Of a DNA stretch of 64,000 nt, positions 55,688-64,000 are shown in pieces. The DNA is from Lasiosphaeris hirsuta (Eukaryota; Ascomycota; Sordariomycetes; Sordariales; Lasiosphaeriaceae). The stretch is from NCBI GenBank assembly GCA_030549175.1, contig JAUKUA010000001.1, positions 1,364,001 through 1,428,000 on the forward strand, written 5' to 3'. The number at the start of each line of letters is the position of its first letter. The stretch's first letter is position 1. Both the position numbers and the translations under genes were made by a program. The notes under the pieces were generated by a model that had not been told where the DNA came from, did no database searches, and saw only the letters and a program-made list of their open reading frames with translations.

Positions 55688-56530
55688 CTAAGCCTTACAA
55701 CTAACACCCAAGCTCGTTTGTCTTGGAACAGAAAAAACACTGCTCGTCCTCGGCGAACCCGGGCTCCTGCATCCAACAGACCCTGTCGATCTTGCCTGTC
55801 TGCCCGTCTCTATCTCCTCCTTTGCCCGCCATGAACTTGAGCTTGAACATGTCTGGGCCAGCAAAGTTGAACCTGGCACGGCGGGCCTGCTCGTTGAAGG
55901 GCTGGAGCCAGCTAAACGTGTCGCGCTCGTAATGCGTGAGCAGCCACGCCTGCGATTCCAAGCCCTAGAAGAGCACTTCCAGCCCTGGGTCGTTACCACA
56001 GGCATCACGCTCGCGGCGGCGGCGGACTTTCAGCTGGAAAAGGCCACTGAGCCCGACGTACTCGCCAACATACTCGTCGAGTGAGGCCCGCGGTTGCGTG
56101 TCTAGGGAACGGGCTCGGTCAAGGGCCTTGGCATTAGCCAATGCCGGCAAGAGACTGCGGCAGCTGGATTCGGTTCATGCCGAGCCCATATCCATTCTCT
56201 CTCAGTGATGAAGATAGATTCCTGCTGATGTGTCCTGAGAGTTGCTTAGCCGCGCCTTGTAGCGGATTTTCCGCGGCCGGTTTCTCGTTGGTTAGCTCAG
56301 CTTTTTGCGCGGCGAGTAGCGCCGAGCCATATGCGAGGGCGCTATAGGCGAAGCCCGGGTCGGAGCGCGCGAGCGCGCGCAGGTGGGCTTCGGTGGCTAG
56401 GTGCGCCCGCATCACCGAGGCGCGGGAGGCGCGGGAGGTGGCTGGCCTCACGAGGTCCGAGGGGGAGGATTCGTACGATGCCTGGCGCGTCTGCACGCCG
56501 GTGGCGACGTACGTTGGCCGAGTTCAGTTG
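55688..56530 (-). pseudogene. Decayed beta-lactamase-like gene, C-terminal part
   Basis: Read on the minus strand. A frame ending at 56134 contains YGLGMNRIQLPQSLAGIG. A second frame (56150 to 55701) contains DEYVGEYVGLSGLFQLKV, then TAG at 55962-55964, then GLESQAWLLTHYERDTFSW and KIDRVCWMQEPGF. From memory, YGLG-x-RVQLPG-AIG and the EYVGTY...LTHYE-D-F-WL...K-F-W blocks belong to the C-terminal half of fungal beta-lactamase/serine-hydrolase proteins. The lesions are a frame change near 56135-56150, the internal TAG (a C-to-T change from CAG would fit), and apparent loss of the middle and of the N-terminal catalytic SxxK and YxN part. The 56496-56250 section is less certain and could be another fragment. 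It is non-functional as an enzyme. Confidence 0.5.
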
Positions 56531-56646
56531 GTGGATAAATATTCACGGTATTACCAATATCCTTCGACACATAACATGCCATTGACGGTGAATTATTATT
56601 GTCAAACGCTACTATCACGCTATGTTACTCTATAACCCAATGCTGG

Positions 56647-57378
56647 TTAACAATCAGTCCATCCATTGGAAATCGTCCTAGTCATCTTTGTCGTCCGAGT
56701 CGTCCGGTCGTCCGAGTCACCTTCATTGCTTTTCCAGTGTTCTTCGATGGGTTGGGTCGGATCATTGTCTTTGTCATCTTGCTTTGTTTCGGCAGATTGG
56801 GATGGAGATTTGGGAAAACGCTGCCAGAGGCGACGGAGGTATTCGTGAGACATAGCCTGAAATACACCTCAGTGAGTACGTGCCAATGATAAAGGAGGGG
56901 TAATTTCCGGAGCCAAACTTACCCAGGTTTCGCGAGCCTCTTTCAAAATGGGGATGCAGGCGGCCAAGTACAGAGCGATAGGTCCGGCGCCGTCAACCTA
57001 TCGATGTAGACGCCATTGATGGCGAGGTCCTTCGCACTTTCTGTCCTCCAACTTTGCTAGCCTCTCATCTGTCTTTGTCATACTCTCCCTCATCTTGTCC
57101 TCCATTTTTGTGATCCTCTCCTTCATCTTGTCCTCCATTTTTGTGATCTTCTCCCTCATCTTGTCCTCCGTCCTTTTCATTTGTTGGCGAACTTCCACAA
57201 GTTTGTCAAGCAATGTGGTAAACTTGGCATCTGTATCACTGGGGAGCTGCCGATCGAAGGGTTTGTTAGAGGAGAATCTTCTATAGGACATGGATAAAGG
57301 CACACCCGAACAAGCACGAAGAGCCCTGCATACCGATGGGATCTTTACTAAGACGTGAGACATTATGGTTGACGACAA
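56647..57378 (-). pseudogene. Coiled-coil protein gene with internal stop
   Basis: Minus strand. The frame starts at 57378 (or ATG 57363, MSHVLVKIPSV) and continues through SSNKPFDRQLPSDTDAKF. It then runs into 11-residue repeats built on TKMEDKMRERI (about residues 68-110) and meets TAG at 57000-56998. The same frame goes on without shift as VDGAGPIALYLAACIPIL and KEARETW, then a 66-bp intron (56922-56857, GTAAGT...TTTCAG), then AMSHEYLRRLWQRFPKSP to the stop at 56647. The conserved look of the downstream part and the good intron suggest one gene cut by a nonsense codon (CAG or TGG to TAG). An alternative is a short 126-residue protein ending at the TAG. The upstream region is tandemly duplicated. 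Family and function are unknown. Confidence 0.5.
57091..57189. repeat. 33-bp tandem repeats encoding a hendecad coiled coil
   Basis: CATCTTGTCCTCC recurs at 57091, 57124 and 57157, exactly 33 bp apart, and a weaker copy precedes it. Each unit encodes 11 residues of the TKMEDKMRERI type on the minus strand, the period of a right-handed or three-heptad-like coiled coil. Confidence 0.85.
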
Positions 57379-57690
57379 ATTGATTGAGTCGTGGTAAAGC
57401 CGAACAGTTTAATGAGTAGTGAATGAATGCTGATGAATGCTGATGAATGCTGGCTGTGTGTTGTCGAAGAATGATGGAGAGTTGAAGGACGAGCTGTGTT
57501 GCAGTGGGCACGTACGAAGAGCCTTGCATACCGATGGGGCCTTCACCGAGACGCGAGACATCATGGTTGACGACGAATTGATTGAATCGTGGTGGAGCCG
57601 AACAGTTTAATGAGCAATAAATGAATGCTGGTTGTGCTGTCGAGGAATGATGGAGAGTTGAAGGACGAGCTGTGTTGCAGTGGGCGCAAA
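57316..57690. repeat. Tandem direct duplication of ~175-198 bp
   Basis: Copy A (57316-57513) and copy B (57514-57690) both begin ACGAAGAGCC and end GTTGCAGTGGGC. Both contain TTGACGAC, GAACAGTTTAATGAG and GATGGAGAGTTGAAGG. Copy A has a short extra GATGAATGCT array. Copy A carries the 5' end of the coiled-coil gene (minus strand, MSHVLVKIPSVCRALR). Copy B encodes the related MSRVSVKAPSVCKALR, then stops. Most differences are C/T or G/A, with T and A mainly in copy A. Confidence 0.85.
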
Positions 57691-57806
57691 TCCTTTTTAA
57701 CACCTGCTCCTTGTCAAAACTTTGTCAGCTACGTTGGGGACACCGTGACGTTGTTGGGGGGCGCCTGACTGTAGGAACGAACCTAAAGTGTCCTTGCCGC
57801 AGGCTA

Positions 57807-60033
57807 ATGAAGGAAGGATCCTCTGACAAATCCTCTAACGACAAGGATACTATTCCCAACCCTCCAGATGGCTTAGGCCCAGCAACTGCTATCCAGGAGC
57901 TTTACGCCACCATCAATGACTAGGCAAAGAGCCAGGGATTCGCTGTCAATCGCCATAACAGCCGCAACAAGAAGAACGGCATCTCCACATGCTATGAGGT
58001 TCGCTGCGATCGGTTCGGCCAGCCAAGGGCTTCTAGATCGGCCGGCCTCCACAAGATGCCTATCCGCAAGTATGGTTGCAAGTGGTAGGAAGCTACAGTC
58101 CTGGGCCTTGAAGGCTGGACCTCCATCAACAACTCCAATCCCGACCGTCAAATCCATAACCATGGCCCATCTCTTCATCCTTCTGCTCATCCACAACATC
58201 GCCAGATGAACGATAAAGACATGGAGATCATTGCCGGCGCTTCAAAGCACCACAGAATATACACTCGTGAGGTTAATGCCATTGTCAGAGATAATTTCCT
58301 TGACTTAAACCCCAAGAGGATGGATATCTACAATACTAGGTTAGATCTTTGGTGTCAGTAGTTGGCCGGATATACTGTAGCCGGTGCCTTGATGGTAGCC
58401 CTGGGTAAAGGTAAGATCGACTATATTGTCAAGTGGGTGGATGAGGATCAAACTGACTTCGTTGGCCTGGTGTTTATGCTTCCAATAGGTATTGATCTTA
58501 CTAAATAGTATCCTAAGGTGTTGATTGTTGATGATATATAAAAGACTAACCACATGGGATACCCTCTCTTCCAGACCCCTAGCCTAACGGCTACCAGAAT
58601 GACCTTTAATTTAGTCTTCGGCCTTATTGACAATGAGAAAAAAGACAGCTTTGACTGGCTTTGTCAAGTAACCAAGGGCCTCCAGGCTCGGTATGGCAAG
58701 GCCGTAGTGTATGCCAGGGAGGAGGTTGCCTTTATTACAGCCTGGAAGGCATTGATAGAGGAGTTCTCTGACCAGTAAACCATCCTACAATATCTATAGA
58801 AGAAGTGGATGCCGTTGCATGAGCAATAGGTAAAGGCCTGGACCCGAAACTATCATAACTTCAGTATTGTTATTACCTCCCCGACAAAGTCAAGCAACAT
58901 AAACATAAAGAGTTATCTTCTAGATTCAAAGAGCGATATCAACAAGCTTGCCAGAGCTATCTGTACGACATGTAAGGAACAGATTGAGTGGATTGGGGAA
59001 GAATTGGCTGATCAAAAGATCAAGACTCAGTATGAATACCTAACCCACCACACCTATCTTAGCAAGCTCCCGATACAGATTTGCTGTACTATATTAAAGC
59101 TAATTAACTGGGAATACCAGCATGCAAAGGCAACTATTCCAACTGTCAGAAGACCATTGGGCAAGGATATTGGCGCCTGCGGAGCGAATTGTACTATCTC
59201 TATCCAGTATGGCATCCCTTGCCGCCACAAGATTCACTCCCTACTTATTGAGGGAAAGTGCCTACGCCTATGGGACGTCCACCACCATTGGAATTTAAAG
59301 ACGAGGCTTGTAAGTGCTCCTGGTTTCATGAATAGCTGCATCCCTAACTGCTGGTTGTAAGATGAAGATGATCCATACCTCCGAATCCGCAGCCCCCTGG
59401 TTGCGGAACGGCAGCGGGGTCGGCCAAAGAACACTCTGGCCGCCATTCCAGTTGCCATGGTGTTGCCTCAGCCGCATCCGAATGCCCCGAGCCCACGCAC
59501 GCTGCGAAGATCACAGGCTACACCCAAGAGTGCCAGCGCTAGGGCGAAGCGTTCCAAGCCAAAGCCAGTGAAGAAGAACGCACCCAGGCCTATGAAGGAG
59601 AGCGCGCGGCGCCGGCTATCGAACTGGGAGCTGAATATCAGTAAAGATGAGGGTATCTCCAGTGCTAGATCTTGCATACAGATACCGCAGGAGGAGGACT
59701 ACACACGGGAGGACCAGGATTAGGAGGATCAGGAGGATCAGGGGGTTCAGGCCCAGGAAGTCCAGCCAGTCAACAAGCCCAGGGGCCACCGCCTACGCGC
59801 ACCTAAGGAGAACAACACCAAGGCCGCGATCGCGGGAACCTGCCGAGCCCAGGACCAGGCCTGTGATCAAGGACACGCCTAGACCCAGGCTGTTGATCAG
59901 TCAACGCTCACAGGAGCCAGCCGCCACCAAGAAACGGCAGGTAACTGACTCCTTGGAGCCTCAAGTTACCAAAAGGATCACTCGCAGCGGTCAGAAGGTG
60001 CGGGCGACGGCTAGAGCACTAGGACTGGATTGA
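57807..60033 (+). mobile_element. Degenerate Mutator-like (MULE/FAR1-type) transposase
   Basis: One continuous plus-strand frame from ATG 57807 to about 59900 is broken by at least eight TAG/TAA codons but shows no frame change up to 59723. In order: FAR1-like N-terminal zinc domain (FAVNRHNSRNKKNG, YEVRCDRFGQPRASRSAG, KYGCKWKA... HNHGPSLHPSAH, about 57930-58200); a MULE transposase core (GYPLFQTPSLTATRMTFNLV, 58557-58616, with NEKKDSFDWL); a SWIM zinc finger (CTISIQYGIPCRHKIH, about 59190-59237); and a basic, proline-rich tail. The in-frame stops include several CAG/CAA-to-TAG/TAA-type positions, consistent with RIP. Terminal inverted repeats were not found by eye, so the ends are approximate. 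It cannot encode a working transposase. Confidence 0.8.
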
Positions 60034-61189
60034 CCCTGAGCCTAGGATTGTATGGTTTTATCGCGTTGGCACGTCAAATACTGCGGATTCGGCGTTTTTA
60101 GGGGCCAGGGCTTATGTAGTTATCTTCGAAGACTGCAGATTTGGCGTTTCCAAGGTCCAGAGCCTTCAATTCAATTGCGCTGCACTGCATGGCCTTGTTA
60201 CCCAATTGCGCGGCACTCCAAGGGGTGCAGATGCGGTGTGCTGATGATGTAGTTGGTGGTGTTGTTTTGCAGAGTCAATTGAATCACCGGTTTTGACACA
60301 TTCAGAATGGTAATTTGGAAGGCTAGAATGTTGGGGGGGTATATCTAGAGCACGCGACCGGCAGTATTCACCTAGTGCCCCCATGAGATCCCAGTGGTTG
60401 CAGGAGGGGTAGGCGCGCGAGACTTGGAGTGCAGAGGCTAACTTAAGTGTAAAGGCAAAACTATTCATTTTTCAAGAATGGGACCAATTCTGGGCCACTC
60501 GGCTAGAGTTGAAGCAATTCAGCATCCTGTGACCCAGCCTACCGAAAATGGTAATCAGGGTGAGCAAGCCTGAGCCAATCCTGAGCAAGCCCTGGGCCGA
60601 GCTATACGCCAGACACCCTCCAATCAGCGCCTCTCAGCATCTCAAACAGCACCGTGACCCTGCAAGCCATTCATACATACACCATTGCCTTTGACACTCT
60701 GTTTACCTCCGATTTCCACACACCGCCTTTGGAGCCAGCAAAAAAAGGCGGTGAAGGCTACACACTGTCGCACTCAATTGCAGCGGTCGCACACTATCGC
60801 AGCCAATTGCAAGTCAATTGAACACTCAATTCAACACTATTGCAGCGATTTAAATCGCTCAAATCGTACAAAAACGCAATAAAAAAGAGAATTATCCTTC
60901 TCTGGCACCTCTGGTACCCTTGCCGGCCCTGCCACCTGCGCGGCGCTTAGGTGCCTACAGCGCTGCGACCGCGCGCTGCGATGCCCTGTAAGTGCCGGGC
61001 AATTGGATCGCGCAATTGGCACGCATGCCAGCCTTGCAAGTGGTAGGTAATTGAACCGCGCGGTTGGCATGCGATCGGTATGTAATTGCAGGGCAAGTGG
61101 TGGACAACCGGTGCGGGCCGGCCTTGCAATCGGCATCTGTAGCTTGCGTGTGGGGCCTTTGACACGGCGGCAGAATTCCTGGATGCACC
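60034..61189. other. Repeat-like non-coding DNA, rich in CAATTG
   Basis: Between the two element relics. The palindrome CAATTG recurs in at least eight places (for example near 60176, 60204, 60282, 60777, 60811, 60818, 61001 and 61014), often as CAATTGCG or CAATTGCA. The 60960-61140 part looks like degenerate short tandem units (CAATTGG, GTAATTGAACC, GTAATTGCAGG). No coding frame is supported. It may be a MULE terminal region, a LINE internal region or another relic. Confidence 0.45.
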
Positions 61190-61640
61190 TTTTCTGCCAT
61201 TTTCAGTAAGAGGGGTGGCGGCGATCGTGGTCCCAAGGATGCTGTACGGGTCCGAAGCGTGGTGGAAGGGCCCGGAGGGGTACGGCCAAGAAAGGGGCGA
61301 GAAGCGGCTCGAGGGGGTCCTTAGGGATGCCCTCAGGGCTGCCCTCCCATGCTGGCGAACGACCCCCGTACCGGTGCTCCACGGCGAAAGCGGGATCCCG
61401 CCCATCCACCTGCTCCTCGAGAATAAGAGGAGGAGGTATGCCACCAGGATCCTCAACCTGAAGGCACAAGGGATAAGCCACCCGGTAGTAGCTAGGCACG
61501 ACCAAGCCCCGGGGAGGGGGGGCCGAGCGGGGCGCCCCGCGACCACGCGGCTGGAGGCGGCGGCTAAGGAAGAGGGCTGGGTGCCACCAACACACCCGAA
61601 GGCCGTCATCGGTGAAGGAAGGAGGCCCCTGGGCACAGCC

Positions 61641-61721
61641 TGTGACAGATGCCACAGGCGGAAAAGGAAGTGTAAAGGCGAGCTCCCGTGCGAGAGGTGC
61701 GTCGAGGGGGGACACGACTGC
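61641..61721 (+). other. GAL4-type Zn2Cys6 cluster motif inside the LINE relic
   Basis: The six cysteines follow the spacing C-x2-C-x6-C-x5-C-x2-C-x6-C, with the basic linker HRRKRK between the second and third. This is the exact pattern of the fungal binuclear zinc cluster. It lies in the same open frame as the retrotransposon sequence before it. Confidence 0.8.
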
Positions 61722-61766
61722 GTCTGGATGGAAAGGCGTAGGCACCCGGTAGGCTGGGGAGACCCC

Positions 61767-61784
61767 GGGGGGGGGGGGGGGGGG
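61767..61784. repeat. Poly-G homopolymer (18 nt) at a frame change
   Basis: CCCC is followed by 18 G. The retrotransposon frame differs before and after this run, so length change here, real or from sequencing, could explain the frame break. Confidence 0.85.
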
Positions 61785-62290
61785 CAGGCCGGTGGAACAT
61801 GAAGGTAGCCTGCTAGGAGTGGTGGGAGGCGGCTAGGCCGGCGAACTACGCCTTCTGGAAGGTCGAGTTCAGGCGAGGGCTCCCACCGGAACTCAAGCTA
61901 CCAAGGAAGTGGCTCGCAACCCTCATAGCCGAGAGGACCGGCCATGGCAACTACCACTCCTACCACGAGCGGTTCGGCCATGAGCCGGGCTCCTGGAAGC
62001 CGTGCGCCTGTGGGCTAAGGATAGAGCCGGGGCACATCTTCAAGTGCCCCCTCAATGCCAAAGCCCTGCCAGCCCTCCCGAGGGGTGGCTCGCCACTACA
62101 GTTCATGTTCCGTAACAAGCGGATGCTCACCCTGTTCCGGGAGCTCATGGGAAACCTGGCCCTGGGAAGAAAATACCAGGGCGCAATGGGAGAAGAAAAT
62201 ATCCCACAAATTGAAGAAGAAAGGGCGTGGGCACAGGCTCACGACCCCGCGGAAGACGGAGAGGCACAAGCCTCTGGTTTCCTTTAAAGG

Positions 62291-62868
62291 TGGCTTTTAT
62301 CTACGGAGTTCTTATGTACCTTAGCTGAGCAGGCGAGCTGTGGAGGGTAGATGAGACCTCCTAGCGGCAAAGAGGGTATGTCTTGGGCTTGGATTTCGGG
62401 AGGTGGATCTCCTATAGTCTCCTTTAGCCTTAGGGCGTCGCCCCCGTCCCAATCGCCAACTGCGAAAACCCCGGACGTTAAACATCAATCAATCTGCCAT
62501 TTTCGAGGTTGGCCATGTGTGTTGTCAGGGTTATGTATGGGGATTACAGTACAAAATGACATTCATGACAGTGCATAGTTACGCTCTCTATATTAACTAT
62601 CAGTTTGGTGGGGTGTTGAGAGTTTAATCCTCCTATGATGCCACTAAGGCGCCTAGCCAGATCTGGTCAACGCCACTCTAGCTACCCCTGCACAGCCCTG
62701 CGAGTACTGGGTCCGTAATTGTCAAAGGAAAAAATGGATTGCCGCGATAGCACGATTGCGTATCAGGACATCGATACCATTGACTTTCGCACCAAACAGA
62801 TAACCAGCCTGCTTTCCAAACACCGCCAATTCTTCCCGCCGACCAAATTGGGCTCATAACATAGCGAA
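62291..62868. other. Intergenic before ATP12
   Basis: About 580 bp, covering the possible LINE 3' tail and the ATP12 promoter. No gene is seen. A minus-strand open frame at 62678-62920 overlaps the ATP12 start and lacks motifs. Confidence 0.45.
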
Positions 62869-64000
62869 ATGGCCTCGACCGCGAGGCTCTGCCTCCTCCC
62901 GCTCCGCCCCAGCACAGCACCCTCCTCGATCACCACAGCTGCCATCCGCGCCAGCCTCTCGTCCTGTCGCTCGCGCGCACACCCCTCCTATGCGGCCACG
63001 CGCTCTATCCACCGGCCCTCAGCCCAGCCCGCCAAGGTGGTCCCCATCTACGGCACCGGCCCGCCGCCAGAACCCCCCACACCCAGCGTCGAGTTCGTTG
63101 ATGCCGCCTCGAGGCTCGCAAGGCGGAAGCGCCAAGGCGAGATGCTGCGCCAGGCCAAGGACGAGCGCGCCGCCGCGAAGCTGCGACACTCGGCCGACGC
63201 GCCAGGGACCAAGGAGAGCGCGCTGGCGGGCGGCAAAAAGACGGGGCTGGCGAAGCGCTTCTGGAAGGAGGTCCATGTGAAGGAGATCAACGGTACGCCG
63301 TCCCCTACCCCCTAACTCACCCCTAACTAACATCCCAGGCGCCTACGAAATCCACCTCGACGCGCGCCCCCTCCGCCGCCCCAACACCAAGGACCCGATC
63401 CGGCTCCCGCTGAGCAAACCCCACCTCGCATCGGCCCTCGCGCTCGAGTGGGACCAGCTGGTGTCCGCCCAAGAAGGTACAAAACAGCACCTGATCCCGC
63501 TGACCTCGCTAGTCTGCCGGGCCCTCGACATTGCCGACGACGACGCTCTACACGCCTCCTCGTCCCCCTCCCAACACCCAACCGCCCTGCGCGAGGGCCT
63601 CGCTCCCTCGCTCCTGCACTACCTTGACACCGACTCGCTATTATGCTGGGCGCCGCCGGTGGATGAGGACGACCTGACGAGCCACGCGAGCATCCTCAAC
63701 GCGGACGGCAAGTCGCTGCGCGAACTGCAGGAGGCGGCGGCGCAGCCCGTGGTGGCGTTCCTGACGGCGCACGTCTGGCCGGGGCTGTCGCTAGTGCCGG
63801 TGCTCGACGGCACGTCTATCATGCCGCGGCAACAGGCGCCGGGCACGCGCGAGGTCGTGCAGGGCTGGGTGCTGGGGCTGACGGGGTGGGAGCTGGCGGC
63901 GCTCGAGCGGGCGACGCTCGGCGGCAAGAGCCTGCTGGTGGCGGCGCGCCTGGTGGCCGAGTGGAGCGAGGGCCCGGCCGGCGTGGTGCCTGTGGGCGAG
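62869..64000 (+). CDS. ATP12: ATP12, F1-ATPase assembly chaperone (partial)
   Basis: Exon 1 is 62869-63292 and exon 2 is 63339 to the window edge, with a 46-bp intron (GTACGC...CATCCCAG, branch CCTAACTAAC). 362 residues are visible and no stop is reached. The first ~60 residues (MASTARLCLLPLRPSTAPSS...) are basic, Ser- and Ala-rich and lack acids, a mitochondrial presequence. The ATP12 domain begins near residue 125 with KRFWKEVHV and continues NGAYEIHLDARPLRRPNTKD (restored by splicing), LALEWDQL and HYLDTDSLLCW. Near the edge are VVAFLTAHVWPGLSLVPV and LTGWELAALERAT. It binds the F1 alpha subunit in the matrix during ATP synthase assembly. The GC content of the coding part is high. Confidence 0.93.

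Larger units (their letters stand above)
61190..62290 (+). mobile_element. Non-LTR retrotransposon (Tad1/LINE-like) 3' remnant
   Basis: Two frames belong to the C-terminal part of a LINE-type ORF2. The first (61215-61802) begins VPRMLYGSEAWWKGPEG, like the segment after the reverse transcriptase (LYG-E-WW). It continues with LENKRRRYATRIL and GTACDRCHRRKRKCKGELPC. After an 18-G run (61767-61784) the frame changes, and the second (to stop ~62287) has YAFWKVEFRRGLPP, ERTGHGNYHSYHERF and CACGLRIEPGHIFKC. That is the usual end of fungal LINE ORF2, a Cys/His cluster after the RNase H region. The reverse transcriptase itself is missing. Bases 62290-62500 may be its 3' UTR. Confidence 0.7.

Noticed and set aside
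60947..61745. Minus-strand frames of 180-229 codons
   Set aside because: They are antisense to the LINE remnant, whose plus-strand frame has recognisable motifs; shadow frames of a GC-rich sequence.

Overview
The window is nuclear DNA of a filamentous ascomycete. Genes carry short GT-AG introns (46-128 bp) with fungal branch points (CTAAC-like), there are two pol III tRNA genes (one with an intron), and the protein repertoire is that of a Sordariomycete. A member of the Sordariales is the best guess; this is inferred from recalled similarity, not from a database search. Intergenic spaces are long (0.3-3.2 kb).

Layout. 1-338: 3' end of GPI2/PIG-C (GPI-anchor synthesis). 2815-3832: RTA1-like membrane protein. 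4355-4425: tRNA-Gly. 5021-5878: PRP38 (splicing). 6301-7024: one-pass membrane protein of unknown function. 7705-8088: small two-exon cysteine-containing gene. 11222-15284: ROM2-type Rho GEF. 16918-17908: VMA11 (V-ATPase c'). 18894-19745: proline-rich hypothetical. 21724-23577: secreted calcineurin-like phosphoesterase. 24057-24862: ISY1 (splicing), apparently with a GC-AG intron directly after the start codon. 25307-25404: tRNA-Leu(UAA). 27343-28918: WBP1 (oligosaccharyltransferase). 29422-29786: complex I 9.5 kDa subunit. 30180-38298: very large BEACH/WD40 protein (BPH1 family). 41461-43122: vacuolar subtilisin PRB1. 43830-47003: large disordered hypothetical. 47448-49585: secreted FAD-linked oxidoreductase in six exons. 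51748-55179: EFR3. 62869-64000: ATP12, cut by the window edge.

The genes are mostly single-copy housekeeping loci in no operon-like order: secretory-pathway and GPI/N-glycan functions (GPI2, WBP1), splicing (PRP38, ISY1), vacuole (VMA11, PRB1), respiration (complex I subunit, ATP12) and cell-wall or membrane signalling (ROM2, EFR3). Several pairs are divergent and probably share promoter space (PRP38/6301 gene, ROM2/VMA11, WBP1/NUO9.5).

The unusual part is 55.7-62.3 kb, a decayed island between EFR3 and ATP12. It holds a broken beta-lactamase-like gene, a coiled-coil gene with an internal stop and a tandemly duplicated 5' region, a nonsense-riddled Mutator-like transposase, and the 3' part of a non-LTR retrotransposon that carries a GAL4-type zinc-cluster motif. 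The pattern of C-to-T and G-to-A differences fits repeat-induced point mutation (RIP). I saw no complete undescribed multi-gene system elsewhere.
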